Source: Neorhizobium galegae (lineage in GTDB: Bacteria > Pseudomonadota > Alphaproteobacteria > Rhizobiales > Rhizobiaceae). Taken from it: DNA of 64,000 nucleotides. The stretch spans positions 806,001-870,000 of the forward strand of contig NZ_JAGIPH010000001.1 of the NCBI RefSeq assembly GCF_017877135.1. Direction: 5' to 3'. The notes under the pieces were generated by a model. The model worked only from the letters and a program-made list of their open reading frames with translations. It was not told where the DNA came from and did no database searches. Of this stretch, positions 53,173-62,821 are shown piece after piece (within the stretch, counting starts at the first letter, position 1; each line of letters begins with the position of its first letter). A program made the position numbers and the translations under genes.

Positions 53173-55542
53173 ATGTCGCAGATGACTGAACCAGCCAATG
53201 ACCTTGCGGGCGATCTGGCCAGGGTTCGTGCGGAACTGGAGGTCGCGCAACGGCGGCTTCAGTTGACGCTCGACGCGGCGGGGGCGACCTGCGGATGGGA
53301 ATGGGATATCGCTGCCAGGCGTCTGGTTGCCGATGCACGGTTTGCAGCGATCACCAACCAGGATCCGCTGGCGCTTGCTAAGGGTGTGCCCACGGCGCAG
53401 TTCTTTGCCTCGGTTCATCCGGACGACCTGCGCCGCCTGAAGGTGGCGGTTGCCGGCATTCTTGCGGGCTCGGAAGTGTTTTCCAAGGATTACAGGCTAC
53501 TTCGCAGCGATGGCGGATACCGCTGGGTACACGCCACGGGCCGCGCGATCCGCAATGCCGAGGACGAGCCGGTCAAGTTCGTCGGCATGCTGGTCGACAT
53601 TACCGAGCAGAAGCGGATCGATGAGCAGTTGCGCATTGCCCAGTCCGCAGGCGGCATCGGCACGTTCGAGCATATTGTCGGTTACGGCACCATCAGCGTG
53701 TCGGAGCAGTTCTGCCGGCTGTTCGGCCTGCACCCGACGAAGGCGCTGCCGGTGCGCACCCTCAACGGTCTCATTCATCCGCAAGACGAGCCGATGATCG
53801 ACCTCAGCGATCCCGACGGTCCGCAAAACGAGCAGGAAATCGAGTTCCGCGTCCGTCGCGCCGATGACGGGGAGGAACGCTGGCTGGCGCGGCGGGGCGA
53901 ATATGTCGATGATATCGATTCCAGCGGCCGCCGTTATGTCGGCGTGATCTTCGACATTACCGAAGCCAAGCAGACGCAGGAGAGCCTGCGCAAGGCCAAT
54001 GAAGAACTCGCGGAGATCGCGCGCGAAAGCCTGCGCGAACGCAACCGCGTCTGGAAGAATTCCCGCGACCTTCTGGTCGTCATCGACATCAACGGCGTGT
54101 TTCGCGATGTGAGCCCCGCCTGGCGCGATATTCTCGGCCATGCACCCGAGGATGTCGTGGGCACACGGGTGCTCGACGTGGTCTGGCCGGAGGATCGCGA
54201 GGCCGTCAGGGCCGATTTCCGCCGGGCCGCCGAGACCACGCATACGGCGCTTGAGGTGAGGCTGACCCATCAGGACGGCTCGCCGAGGATCGTCTCCTGG
54301 ATGACCTCGCGGGAAGAGGACCGGGTCTATGCCTACGGCCGCGACGTGACGGTGGAAAAACAGCAGCAGGCCATTCTGGAGGCGACCGAGGCGCAGTTGC
54401 GGCAGGCCCAGAAGATGGAAGCCGTCGGCCAGCTCACCGGTGGCATCGCGCATGATTTCAACAATATGCTGACTGGCGTCATCGGCGCACTTGCCCTCAT
54501 CAAGCGCCGCATTGCCGCCGGGCGGACGGATGATCTCGACAAGTTCATCGATGCGGCAACCTCCTCTGCGCAACGGGCCGCCGGACTCACGCACCGGCTT
54601 CTGGCCTTTTCCCGCCGCCAGTCACTGGATCGCCAGCCTGTCGACATCATGCAGCTGTTGGGCTCGATGGAAGACCTGTTCCGCCGCACGCTGGGAGAAC
54701 AGGTCGAACTAGTAATCAATCCTAATGCGGCAACCTGGAAAGCGGTGACCGACGCCAACCAGCTCGAAAGCGCGATCCTTAACCTCGTGATCAATGCACG
54801 CGACGCCATGCCCAATGGCGGCCAGCTGACCATCGAGACCGCCAATGTCGTGCTTTCGGAAACCGATCTTGCCCGCGGCGAGACGCTGCAGCCGGGAAGC
54901 TACGTGGTGGTTGCGGTGAGCGATACCGGCATCGGCATGTCGCAGGCAACCATCAGCAAAGCCTTCGATCCCTTCTTCACGACCAAACCGATCGGCCAGG
55001 GCACCGGTCTTGGCCTGTCGATGATCTACGGTTTCGCCCAGCAGTCGGGCGGCCATGTGCGGATCTACAGCCAAGTCGGCCTCGGCACGACGGTCAAGCT
55101 CTATCTGCCGGGCAGCACCGAAGGCGCCGTTGACCGCACGAGCGCCATCACGGCGGACTTCGTGCCGCCACGCGGCGAAGGCCAGACGGTGCTTGTCGTC
55201 GAAGACGATGATTCCGTCCGCATGCTTGTCGTCAATGTGCTGAAGGAACTCAGCTACCGGGTGATCGAGGCAACGGATGGCTTGATGGCGCTTCCCGCCA
55301 TCGAGGGGAAGAGCCAGATCGACCTGATGGTGTCGGATGTCGGACTTCCCGGCATCAACGGGCGGCAGCTCGCCGAAATGGCGATTGCCGCCCGCCCGGG
55401 CCTCAAGGTGCTGTTCATTACGGGATATGCGGCAACCGCTGCCTCGCGCGCCGATTTTCTGGCGCCCGGCATGGAGATGATCACCAAACCCTTTGCCATC
55501 GATGACCTTGCCCAGAAGGTCAACGACCTGTTGACCGGATGA
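53173..55542 (+). CDS. PAS-rich hybrid sensor histidine kinase
   Basis: The 789-residue protein has no membrane helix. It has three PAS/PAC segments (about 20-155, 155-275 and 290-405), an N-terminal coiled coil, and a HisKA domain with H427 in GGIAHDFNNML. The ATPase has VINARDAMPNGG, VSDTGIGMS and GTGLGLSMIYG. A C-terminal receiver has D722 in MVSDVGLPGING. GGIAHDFNN belongs to the large hybrid kinase subgroup. It lies nine bases after the CheC-like gene, so it is the last gene of the chemosensory operon. Its receiver or the receiver before the MCP gene could link it to that pathway. Confidence 0.92.
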   Translation: MSQMTEPANDLAGDLARVRAELEVAQRRLQLTLDAAGATCGWEWDIAARRLVADARFAAITNQDPLALAKGVPTAQFFASVHPDDLRRLKVAVAGILAGSEVFSKDYRLLRSDGGYRWVHATGRAIRNAEDEPVKFVGMLVDITEQKRIDEQLRIAQSAGGIGTFEHIVGYGTISVSEQFCRLFGLHPTKALPVRTLNGLIHPQDEPMIDLSDPDGPQNEQEIEFRVRRADDGEERWLARRGEYVDDIDSSGRRYVGVIFDITEAKQTQESLRKANEELAEIARESLRERNRVWKNSRDLLVVIDINGVFRDVSPAWRDILGHAPEDVVGTRVLDVVWPEDREAVRADFRRAAETTHTALEVRLTHQDGSPRIVSWMTSREEDRVYAYGRDVTVEKQQQAILEATEAQLRQAQKMEAVGQLTGGIAHDFNNMLTGVIGALALIKRRIAAGRTDDLDKFIDAATSSAQRAAGLTHRLLAFSRRQSLDRQPVDIMQLLGSMEDLFRRTLGEQVELVINPNAATWKAVTDANQLESAILNLVINARDAMPNGGQLTIETANVVLSETDLARGETLQPGSYVVVAVSDTGIGMSQATISKAFDPFFTTKPIGQGTGLGLSMIYGFAQQSGGHVRIYSQVGLGTTVKLYLPGSTEGAVDRTSAITADFVPPRGEGQTVLVVEDDDSVRMLVVNVLKELSYRVIEATDGLMALPAIEGKSQIDLMVSDVGLPGINGRQLAEMAIAARPGLKVLFITGYAATAASRADFLAPGMEMITKPFAIDDLAQKVNDLLTG

Positions 55543-55594
55543 GACCGGTTGCGGCGGCGGGAACCGTAGATCCCGTCAGCCGCCGCAGAAGGCA

Positions 55595-55828
55595 TTACGG
55601 ATCGGAAAATGTCACCGTGACGCCGCGCTGACGAAAATAGGCCTGCATCCGCTTGCGCCCGGACCGGTTGTTCTGGACCAGCCGTGCCGGATCAAACGTT
55701 GCTTCTTTCAACCCTTCCCGCGCGAGCGCTGCCTTGAGAACGGCGATGTGGGTGTCGATATCGGCATTGTCCGCCTGGAGCGATTCATAAATGCGGTTCG
55801 TGGCGTCTGCTACGGACGGTTCGGTCAT
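55595..55828 (-). CDS. Small hypothetical protein, 77 residues
   Basis: The start follows ACAGGAGTGGATCA. The frame continues upstream without a ribosome site. The product (MTEPSVADATNRIYESLQADN ... QAYFRQRGVTVTFSDP) is helical with a positively charged RSGRKRMQ stretch. Family not recognised. It is convergent with the hybrid-kinase gene and stands alone. Confidence 0.7.
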   Translation of the reverse strand: MTEPSVADATNRIYESLQADNADIDTHIAVLKAALAREGLKEATFDPARLVQNNRSGRKRMQAYFRQRGVTVTFSDP

Positions 55829-55978
55829 TGATCCACTCCTGTCATGTCGGCCTGACCCTATCGGGAGGAACAAAGCGCCTGTCAATGGGGGACGGTCACT
55901 TCTCGGCAAGCGGATGGCCGGGCAGTGTGACCGGCAGGGTGCGATGCCCAGCAAGGCAGAAGGGTCCGAAACGCGAAA

Positions 55979-55999
55979 ACGGCGCCGCGTGGGCGCCGT
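55979..55999 (-). terminator. Rho-independent terminator of ligM-like gene
   Basis: Read on the minus strand, ACGGCGCC-CACGC-GGCGCCGT is followed by TTTTCGCG. The stem has eight base pairs. It lies 25 bases after the stop of the O-demethylase gene. Confidence 0.75.
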
Positions 56000-56023
56000 C
56001 TGTCGATGCGGTTCGGCTGCCGA

Positions 56024-57436
56024 TCAGATGGCGCGCTTGGTGCGCCAGCTGTCGGCATAGCTTTCGCGGGCCTGCGCGGCGTAAGGCGTGGGCGAAACGC
56101 GCACGCGGATCTGCGCCTGCTTGTGCGGCTCGGTCGAGGTTTTTGCGGTGCCGCCATCGGGTTCGCCCCAGACGAGCGTCAGGATTTCGCCTTCCTTCAC
56201 ATCGGCATCGACCACGCCGAGCGAGAGCATGCAGCGCTCGTTGTAGGAATAGCCGTTGAACATCGACATACCCACTCGCTTGCCGTCGCGCAGGATGAGA
56301 TCTGCGCTGGAAGAAGCGTAGTTTGGCTGCGGGAAATCGATCCACTTGTAGTGGTCCTCGCCCGGCCGGAAAGCCGAGGCAATCACCTCCACCACGTCTT
56401 CGGCGTTCCACTCGAAGGTCACCTTCTTGCGGTTGTTGGCGCCCTTCATCTTTTCCAGCGCGGCCTTGCCGATGAAGTCGTCCTTCTTCCAGCCGATGTA
56501 GAAGTCGTAGCCAAGCTCGAACGGGTTGACGTAATAGTCCTCGATATTGTCGGAGACGAAGCTGCCGCCAATCGAGCCCATGGCCTCATAGCTGTCGGCG
56601 CCCAGCCAGTCGCGATAGGCGGCCAGCATGCCGTCGCCGGTATAGATGCCCGGCAGCGGCGACGGGATCCAGCCGCTTTCCAGCGTGTTGGTGGAATAGG
56701 CGCGGCTGCCGCAGCGCACGAGATCGACGCCGGCATCCTTGGCCGCCTCCAGAATGCAGGACAGGATATAGGCCTTATCCTCGTAAGGCCCCCAGATTTC
56801 GAGACCCGGCGCGCCGGACATGCCATGGCGCAGCGCCTGCACCTTCTTGGAGCCGACATTGATCCAGTCGACATGGAAGAACTTGATCTCCTGGACCGGG
56901 CCGCCATTCATCTTCTCGAAGATCTTCGGCGCATCCGGGCCCTGGATCTGGTAGCGGTAATGGGTGCGCAGAACCCGCTCACCCTCCGGGCGCGACGGCG
57001 AACGCGGATCGTGCTTGATGCGCACGTTCCATTGCCCGTAGGCGGCGCAGAACATCAGCCAGTTGGATGTCGGCGCGCGACCGACGAGGATGAACTTGTC
57101 CTCGCGCTCGCGAAAGATGATGTGGTCGCCGATGACATGGCCGTTCGGGGTGACCGGCACGAAATGCTTGGCACGGTTGAGGCCGAAATTCGAAAAGGCA
57201 TTGATGCCGTGATAGCTCAGAAACTTCTCCGCATCCGGCCCTTCGACGATCAGCTCGTCCATGTGGTGCGACTGATCAAACAGCACGGCGGAATTGCGCC
57301 AGGCAGCCTGCTCGCTGCGCCAGTTGGAAAATTCCGGCGTCACCACCGGGTATACATACATGCCGGTTCTTGAATTGCGCAGCAGGTCTACTGCATTGCG
57401 CGAACCCGCCAGCACAGTGCTCAAGCTCGATGTCAT
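56024..57436 (-). CDS. ligM: LigM-like tetrahydrofolate-dependent aromatic O-demethylase (GcvT fold)
   Basis: The 470-residue protein matches LigM of Sphingobium in length and in many motifs recalled from memory: YVYPVV-PEFSNWR, WRNSAVLFDQ-HHM, VPVTP-GHVIGD, LRHGM-GAPGLEIWGPY and SNTLESGWIPSPLP (here STNTLESGWIPSP). LigM moves the methyl of vanillate or 3-O-methylgallate to tetrahydrofolate. The start follows GGAGGAGACCCTGAT. The gene lies downstream of its own operator candidate and next to gallate genes, so 3-O-methylgallate or a related methoxy acid is the likely substrate. Alternative: another GcvT-fold demethylase. Confidence 0.85.
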   Translation of the reverse strand: MTSSLSTVLAGSRNAVDLLRNSRTGMYVYPVVTPEFSNWRSEQAAWRNSAVLFDQSHHMDELIVEGPDAEKFLSYHGINAFSNFGLNRAKHFVPVTPNGHVIGDHIIFREREDKFILVGRAPTSNWLMFCAAYGQWNVRIKHDPRSPSRPEGERVLRTHYRYQIQGPDAPKIFEKMNGGPVQEIKFFHVDWINVGSKKVQALRHGMSGAPGLEIWGPYEDKAYILSCILEAAKDAGVDLVRCGSRAYSTNTLESGWIPSPLPGIYTGDGMLAAYRDWLGADSYEAMGSIGGSFVSDNIEDYYVNPFELGYDFYIGWKKDDFIGKAALEKMKGANNRKKVTFEWNAEDVVEVIASAFRPGEDHYKWIDFPQPNYASSSADLILRDGKRVGMSMFNGYSYNERCMLSLGVVDADVKEGEILTLVWGEPDGGTAKTSTEPHKQAQIRVRVSPTPYAAQARESYADSWRTKRAI

Positions 57437-57465
57437 ATCAGGGTCTCCTCCCATTGCCACGACGT

Positions 57466-57479
57466 CTATGTATACACAG
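57466..57479. promoter_or_regulatory. GntR operator candidate upstream of ligM-like gene
   Basis: CTATGTATACACAG contains the palindrome TGTATACA, a common FadR/VanR-type core. It is 30 bases upstream of the start. Nearly the same 14 bases (CTATGCATGCACAG) occur at 63884 before the dioxygenase operon. Confidence 0.65.
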
Positions 57480-57651
57480 AACGACGCCTGCCGGAAATTT
57501 GCAAGCCCAAACTTCAGGGAGAAGCAAGTTTTGCCGGCGCGCACCGGCGCCCTTCCCGCCGGGGCCAGATCAGGGCACGCGGACGGTTTTGAAGAAAATC
57601 TGCGGTAAAGCGAAGATCCGGGGACAGGCGGAAAGCGGGCGCCGGCACGCC

Positions 57652-58392
57652 TCAGTTCTGGACGAGCGCCAGCACCTTCACCTTGTCGAACAGCGAGGGA
57701 TCTTCATGGAGGATGTATTCCAGATTGTTGCGGGCGGTGCGGGCATGCTCGCGGGCAATGGCATCGGCGCGCGCACCTTCGCGCTGCTCGACGGCACGGA
57801 TCAGCGCGCGGTGCTGCTCCTGCGCGGTGCGCAGCGAACGGCGGAAGGCCGCGATGTCCGAGCGGTTGGGCAGAAAGGCCGATGGCGAGGCAAAGGGCAG
57901 CGCGCTTGCCCGCTCCACCTCGCGGCGGATGACGTCGCTGCCGGCGAGAGAGGCCATCTGGCGGTGAAAAACCGCATTGAGATCGGCATAGGCGTCGAAG
58001 TTCACATCGTCGATCCGCTCGCCGAAACAGGCATCCAGTTGGGCCAGCGTCTCCTTGATTTCGGCGAGCAGGTGGGGCGCCACGCCCCGTTCGGCCGCAA
58101 GGCGCGCCGCCATGCCTTCGATGACGCCGCGCACCTCAATGGAATCCACCACGTCGGCAAGGCCAAAACGGCGCACGATGAAGCCGCCGCTCGGCAACCG
58201 GTCGAGCAGTCCTTCTTCGGCCAGCCGAGACAGCGCCTCGCGCACCGGCGTGCGGGAGATTTCCAGAAGCTCGGCAAGCGGCACTTCAAACAGGCGCGTG
58301 CCACCGGCAATCTCGCCGCTCAGGATGCGCTCGCGCAGCTCGATCACCGCGCGCCGGCCATGCGTTGCCGCTTCCACCTGTTTCGTGCCCAT
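57652..58392 (-). CDS. GntR-family (FadR/FCD) transcriptional regulator
   Basis: The 246-residue protein starts at MGTKQVEAATHG; the frame runs far upstream without a signal. The winged helix has LRERILSGEIAGGTRLFEVPLAELLEISRTPVREALSRL. The C-terminal FCD domain has metal-binding-type residues (ADLNAVFHRQMASLAG ... EQHRALIRAVEQRE). It sits between ligM and the gallate genes and is therefore the likely regulator of both. Candidate operators precede it, ligM and the dioxygenase operon. Ligand probably a pathway intermediate. Confidence 0.92.
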   Translation of the reverse strand: MGTKQVEAATHGRRAVIELRERILSGEIAGGTRLFEVPLAELLEISRTPVREALSRLAEEGLLDRLPSGGFIVRRFGLADVVDSIEVRGVIEGMAARLAAERGVAPHLLAEIKETLAQLDACFGERIDDVNFDAYADLNAVFHRQMASLAGSDVIRREVERASALPFASPSAFLPNRSDIAAFRRSLRTAQEQHRALIRAVEQREGARADAIAREHARTARNNLEYILHEDPSLFDKVKVLALVQN

Positions 58393-58529
58393 GTCTCTTG
58401 CCCCCGACGCAGCGCCCTGCAGACGCTGCCGCCTGTATTCATACCACGGGTAAAAATGCAAAGACAACCAGACGACGCCGTGCGCATGATGCCGCGCTTC
58501 GTGGCAGCCGTAGCGACTGCTGCGGGCAA

Positions 58530-58543
58530 GGATGTATACACGG
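58530..58543. promoter_or_regulatory. GntR operator candidate upstream of the GntR gene
   Basis: GGATGTATACACGG shares ATGTATACAC with the ligM site. It lies 140 bases before the GntR start, so it could serve autoregulation. Confidence 0.6.
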
Positions 58544-58568
58544 ACGAACCCGCCACGGGCGCTGCCGC

Positions 58569-59429
58569 CTAGACACCGCGACGAGCGAGCACCGCCTTCA
58601 GCGTGGCGCGAAGATCCTCCCCCTGCTGCTGCGGCCCGCACTCTCCCATCTGCCGCTGCACGTCGGCAATCGCCTTGGCGAGACCGCCTGCGAGGTGAAG
58701 TTGAAACAGGGTCGCTGCACTTTCCTCCATTTCGGCAGCGCGACGATGTCCGTGGCGCAGCGTGCGTTCCAGCTGGTAGTGGGCAAATTCCGGCCAGCCG
58801 AGACCGGGAAAGGAAGCGGACAGCGAGGCGTAGACCGCCTCGCAACAGCCCGACGCCTCGGCAGCCAGAAGCGCCTCGACGGTGATTGCCTCCAGCCCCT
58901 TGACGAACAGCGAGCGCACCATCTTGATGGCGGTGGCAGCCCCGACGGCCTCGCCGGCAATCTCGACCGAAAAGCCGAGCGCCGTGAGCGGCTCCAGAAG
59001 GGCGGCGGCCATCGGCCCGGCAATCAGCACCGGCGTTGCATGCTTCTTGGGGTAGACGGGCGCCATCACCGCCATGTCGAGATACTCGGCGCTCTTTGCC
59101 ATCACCAGCGCTGCCGTCTGCTGCTTGCGCTCCGGCGATACCGAATTGATGTCGATCACCACCTGCCCCTGGCGCAAGGCAGGCGCAAGCGCCTCAACGG
59201 CGGCAAAACTCTGGTCGGCCGTCACCGCGCTGAAGATCCAGTCGCAGGAGGCGAGCTCCGCCACGGTTTCGGCAATCTCTGCGCCCTGCCGGCGCATGGT
59301 GGCGCGCATGGCGTCCCCCGCCTCGCCACAAAGCAGCCGGTCATGGGCGCAAACGGCAAGGCCCGGACGCGCAAGGCCCTCGTGAAAGGCGCAGGCCGCC
59401 TCGCCATAGCCGAGAAATCCGATCCGCAT
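58569..59429 (-). CDS. NAD(P)-dependent oxidoreductase, 6PGDH-like with DUF1932
   Basis: The start follows GGAGGAGGGCC. The 286-residue protein has the Rossmann start IGFLGYGEAACAF, DINSVSPERKQ and MAPVYPKK in the 6-phosphogluconate/beta-hydroxyacid dehydrogenase fold. The catalytic Lys is in IKMVRSLFVKGLEA near 175. The C-terminal helical domain resembles DUF1932. It probably oxidises or reduces a hydroxy acid of the aromatic pathway, but no step of the classical gallate route needs it. It lies 10 bases after purU. Confidence 0.85.
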   Translation of the reverse strand: MRIGFLGYGEAACAFHEGLARPGLAVCAHDRLLCGEAGDAMRATMRRQGAEIAETVAELASCDWIFSAVTADQSFAAVEALAPALRQGQVVIDINSVSPERKQQTAALVMAKSAEYLDMAVMAPVYPKKHATPVLIAGPMAAALLEPLTALGFSVEIAGEAVGAATAIKMVRSLFVKGLEAITVEALLAAEASGCCEAVYASLSASFPGLGWPEFAHYQLERTLRHGHRRAAEMEESAATLFQLHLAGGLAKAIADVQRQMGECGPQQQGEDLRATLKAVLARRGV

Positions 59430-59439
59430 GGCCCTCCTC

Positions 59440-60288
59440 CTATTTCGCAAATACCACCGTCTTGTGCCGGTTGATCAGCACGCGATCCTCCAGATGGAAG
59501 GTGACGGCGCGGGCCAGCACGCGCCGCTCGATGTCGCGGCCCTTGCGCACGAGGTCGTCCGGCGTGTCGGCATGGCTGACGGGCTCGACATCCTGGCAGA
59601 TGATCGGCCCTTCATCGAGATCGCCGGTGACATAATGGGCCGTGGCGCCGATCATCTTCACCCCGCGCGCATGCGCCTGATGATAAGGTTTTGCGCCCTT
59701 GAAACCCGGCAGGAAACTGTGGTGGATATTGATGCAGCGGCCGGCAAGCCAGGTGGAAAACTCGTCCGACAGGATCTGCATGTAGCGCGCGAGAACCACA
59801 AGCTCCGCCCCGGTTTCCTCCACCAGATCGCGGATGGCGGCCTCCTGCTGTGGCTTGTTGTCCCGCGTGACCGGCAGATGGTGATAGGGAATGGCGCCGA
59901 TCAGCGTCAGGTTCAGCGCCTCGCGCGGATGATTGCCGACAATGGCGACCGGCTCCAGCGGCAGTTCCCCGATGCGCGCCCGGTAGAGCAGGTCGCCGAG
60001 GCAATGATCGAATTTCGAGACGAGCAGCAGCACCTTGCGCTTCTGCCCGGCCGGTCGCAGCGTGATCTCCAGGCCAAAGCGCTCGATCTCTTCGGCCAAG
60101 GCTGAGCGCACCACATCCGGCCCCGCCTCCAGCCGGAACGCTACCCGCATGAAGAACAGCCCGGTTTCCGGATCATCGAACTGATGCGCTTCTGTGATAT
60201 CGCCGCCATGGCTGGCAAGCCTTGCCGCCACGGCGGCCACGATGCCGCTGCGGTTATCGCAGCGCAAGGTCAGGATATAGGCGCTCAT
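59440..60288 (-). CDS. purU: Formyltetrahydrofolate deformylase PurU
   Basis: The 282-residue enzyme has an N-terminal ACT domain ([29 protein letters not shown]). The formyl-transferase-like domain has the catalytic Asn/His/Asp set: IIGNHP-like [29 protein letters not shown] and [17 protein letters not shown]. It hydrolyses 10-formyl-THF to formate and THF. In this operon it would recycle THF needed by the LigM-like demethylase; other rhizobial O- and N-demethylation clusters also carry purU. Confidence 0.95.
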   Translation of the reverse strand: MSAYILTLRCDNRSGIVAAVAARLASHGGDITEAHQFDDPETGLFFMRVAFRLEAGPDVVRSALAEEIERFGLEITLRPAGQKRKVLLLVSKFDHCLGDLLYRARIGELPLEPVAIVGNHPREALNLTLIGAIPYHHLPVTRDNKPQQEAAIRDLVEETGAELVVLARYMQILSDEFSTWLAGRCINIHHSFLPGFKGAKPYHQAHARGVKMIGATAHYVTGDLDEGPIICQDVEPVSHADTPDDLVRKGRDIERRVLARAVTFHLEDRVLINRHKTVVFAK

Positions 60289-60327
60289 TGATCTCCCCGT
60301 CGCACAGCCGGCGTTTGCCGCCGTGCC

Positions 60328-61425
60328 TCATGCAAAAATCCACCCGTCGAACAGTTTTCGCGCCGTGCGCAGCACGGCCGCATCCCGCACCAGGCCGTTT
60401 TCAAGCGTCACCAGCACACTCATCTCACCGGTTGGATGCTCCACCGAGATGAGCTTTGCCTCCCCTTCGGGCAGATGGGCGAGCGCCTGGGCCGGACCGT
60501 CGGGCAGAAGGCAGGCCGTCGCGACACTGACGGCTCCGAGCACGCCGATGGCATCATGGCAGCGATGCGGGATGAAGGTGCGCGTCGAAATCGCCCCGCC
60601 GTTTTTCGCGGCAGAGACCATCGTCATCTTCGGCACCGATTTTCTGGCCACATCCCCGAGGTTCATCAGCGGCCCGGCCTTCAGGCGGATCGCCTCGAGC
60701 CGTGCCCGCAGGCCCGCATCCACTTCCAGAGCATCGGGGGTTTCCGCGCCCGACAGACCGAGATCGGCGGCGTTCATGACCACGCAGGGCATGCCGTTGT
60801 CGATCAGCGTGCAGGCAATGCCCTCGATCACATCCACCGCGTGGCCGGTGGGCAGAAGGGCGCCGCAGCTGGAGCCGGCCGTATCGGCAAAGGTGATGGG
60901 AATGGCAGCAGCGGTACCCGGCACGCCATCGATGCGCGCCTCGCCGCGATAGGTGACGCGACCACCCGGCGTGGGGACACGCGCAATGGCAATCTGGCCG
61001 GTGTTTTCCATGAAGATCCGCACCGGGGTTTCCCCCTCCTCGGCCGCCACCAGTCCGCGCTCGATCGCAAACGGCCCGACACCCGCTAAAATATTGCCGC
61101 AGTTCTGGCCGTCGCTGACGATCGGCTGATCGACGAAGACCTGCAGGAACAGATAGTCGACATCCGCATCCGGCCGCTGCGAGCGCCTGACGACCGCGAC
61201 CTTGGAAGTGAGCGGATCGGCGCCGCCCATGCCGTCGATCTGGCGCGGATCGGGAGAGCCAAAGGCCCGCAGCAGAAAACCGTCGCGGTCTGCCGGAAGG
61301 TCTTCGGCCAGAAAATAACCGCCCTTGGAGGTTCCGCCGCGCATCCAGAGGCAGCGCACGCCGCCTGCCGGTGCCCCTGCCCTCTCGGTTGCAGCGACCG
61401 GTGGCATGCCTGCGGGCTCAGACAT
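60328..61425 (-). CDS. galD: 4-oxalomesaconate tautomerase GalD (PrpF family)
   Basis: The start ([12 protein letters not shown]) overlaps the aldolase stop by eight bases. The 365-residue PrpF-fold protein has [14 protein letters not shown] near 26, [15 protein letters not shown] near 65, [14 protein letters not shown] near 107 and [20 protein letters not shown] near 315. All of these are recalled from Pseudomonas putida GalD, which interconverts keto and enol forms of 4-oxalomesaconate. The Cys residues in GQNCGN and the GSSCGAL stretch fit the two acid/base sites. Confidence 0.93.
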   Translation of the reverse strand: MSEPAGMPPVAATERAGAPAGGVRCLWMRGGTSKGGYFLAEDLPADRDGFLLRAFGSPDPRQIDGMGGADPLTSKVAVVRRSQRPDADVDYLFLQVFVDQPIVSDGQNCGNILAGVGPFAIERGLVAAEEGETPVRIFMENTGQIAIARVPTPGGRVTYRGEARIDGVPGTAAAIPITFADTAGSSCGALLPTGHAVDVIEGIACTLIDNGMPCVVMNAADLGLSGAETPDALEVDAGLRARLEAIRLKAGPLMNLGDVARKSVPKMTMVSAAKNGGAISTRTFIPHRCHDAIGVLGAVSVATACLLPDGPAQALAHLPEGEAKLISVEHPTGEMSVLVTLENGLVRDAAVLRTARKLFDGWIFA

Positions 61426-62089
61426 ATTTGAGCCCCTTCTCCGCCAGCCGCTCACGCATGTCATAGATGTCGAGGCCGAGTTCGCCGGCGGCAAGGCGCA
61501 CCCGCTTGGCCTCTTCGAGCGCAATGCGGGCGTCCGCCTTGTCGGCCACCTCGGCCGCCTTTGCCGAGGGGACGACACAGATCCCGTCATCATCGGCGAC
61601 GATCACATCGCCTGCCTCGATCCGCGCGCCGCCACAGACGATCGGCACATTGACCGATCCCAGCGTCTCCTTCACCGTACCTTGCGCAAAGACAGCCTTT
61701 GACCAGACGTAAAAACCCATGGCGCGCAGATCCGCCACATCACGCACGCCGGCTTCGATGACAAGACCCCGGCAGCCGCGGGCCTGCGCGGAGGTGGCCA
61801 GCAGATCGCCGAAATAGCCGTCCTCGCAGGGACTGGTCGGCGACAGCACGAGAATGTCGCCCGGCCGCACCTGCTCAATGGCCACATGCAGCATCCAGTT
61901 ATCGCCGGGCGGCGCGGAAATCGTAACCGCGCTGCCGGCAATGCGGGCACCCTGCTGGATGGGCCGCAGATGGCTTTGCAGCAAGCCGGTTCGCCCTTGC
62001 GCCTCATGCACCGTGGCCACGCCGGCACCGGCAAGCCTTTCGATGACCGCGGGATCGGCGCGGAAAATATTCTGGACGACGACGGCCAT
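61418..62089 (-). CDS. galC: 4-carboxy-4-hydroxy-2-oxoadipate aldolase (GalC/LigK, RraA fold)
   Basis: The 223-residue RraA-fold protein has [32 protein letters not shown] and the metal-binding [13 protein letters not shown] followed by [13 protein letters not shown]. Class II aldolases of this fold cleave 4-carboxy-4-hydroxy-2-oxoadipate to pyruvate and oxaloacetate. The start overlaps the stop of galB by one base. RraA proper is shorter (~160 residues) and lacks this context. Confidence 0.92.
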   Translation of the reverse strand: MAVVVQNIFRADPAVIERLAGAGVATVHEAQGRTGLLQSHLRPIQQGARIAGSAVTISAPPGDNWMLHVAIEQVRPGDILVLSPTSPCEDGYFGDLLATSAQARGCRGLVIEAGVRDVADLRAMGFYVWSKAVFAQGTVKETLGSVNVPIVCGGARIEAGDVIVADDDGICVVPSAKAAEVADKADARIALEEAKRVRLAAGELGLDIYDMRERLAEKGLKYV

Positions 62090-62817
62090 CAGAGTTCGTC
62101 CACCGTGCGCGGAAAGACCGACTGGAAGCCTTCCGCATGGCTTGCCTTGCGCCCGCCCGACTGACCGCCGGAATTGCGCATGAAATGGTTGGCGCGGTTT
62201 TCCGCGACGTTCTTATAATAATGCCAGAGGTGTTCCTGCCCCTCCATGCACTGGATGGCCGCCCATTTCTTCTCCCAGACCGGCGAAATATCGAGGAAGA
62301 CGTCGGGCTTCCATTCCATCTGCTCGGTCTGATGCGGTTCAAACAGATAGAGTTGCGGTGCGCCCAGCACCTTTTCGCCCGGCTTGTGGCCCCAGGCCTG
62401 CGCAATCATGCGGGCTTCCAGCGCCACCTGCGTCGCATACATGTGGTCGGTATTGTAGGGGTCCCATTTCGAGTGGGAGAGCATGAAGTCCGGCTCTACG
62501 GCGCGGATCACGTCCACCAGCCGGTCGCGCGCGTCCCGATCCACGACCAGCGGATAATCGCCGAGATCGAAGAACTGGATGTCGTGGACATCGAGCGCCC
62601 GGGCGGCATTTTCAGCCTCGGTGCGACGCGCGGCCTTCACCTTTTGCAGGTCCATATCCGGCAGCTTCCAGAGTTTCGCGCTTTCGCCGCGTTCGCCATA
62701 GGACAGGCAGACGACGGTGACGGCATAGCCTTTCTGCGCATGCAGCGCGATCGCGCCGCCGCAGCGCCAGACGAAATCGGCCGAATGGGCACTGATGACC
62801 AAAGCGGTTTTCGTCAT
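62089..62817 (-). CDS. galB: 4-oxalomesaconate hydratase GalB (PIG-L fold)
   Basis: AAGGAGTAGATCC precedes the start, which lies four bases after the dioxygenase stop. The 242-residue protein starts [19 protein letters not shown], the PIG-L metal site in which HSADF replaces HPDDE, as in P. putida Gal[16 protein letters not shown] and [11 protein letters not shown] follow. It hydrates 4-oxalomesaconate to 4-carboxy-4-hydroxy-2-oxoadipate using Zn2+. The sequence pattern distinguishes it from deacetylases of the same fold. Confidence 0.93.
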   Translation of the reverse strand: MTKTALVISAHSADFVWRCGGAIALHAQKGYAVTVVCLSYGERGESAKLWKLPDMDLQKVKAARRTEAENAARALDVHDIQFFDLGDYPLVVDRDARDRLVDVIRAVEPDFMLSHSKWDPYNTDHMYATQVALEARMIAQAWGHKPGEKVLGAPQLYLFEPHQTEQMEWKPDVFLDISPVWEKKWAAIQCMEGQEHLWHYYKNVAENRANHFMRNSGGQSGGRKASHAEGFQSVFPRTVDEL

Positions 62818-62821
62818 GGAT

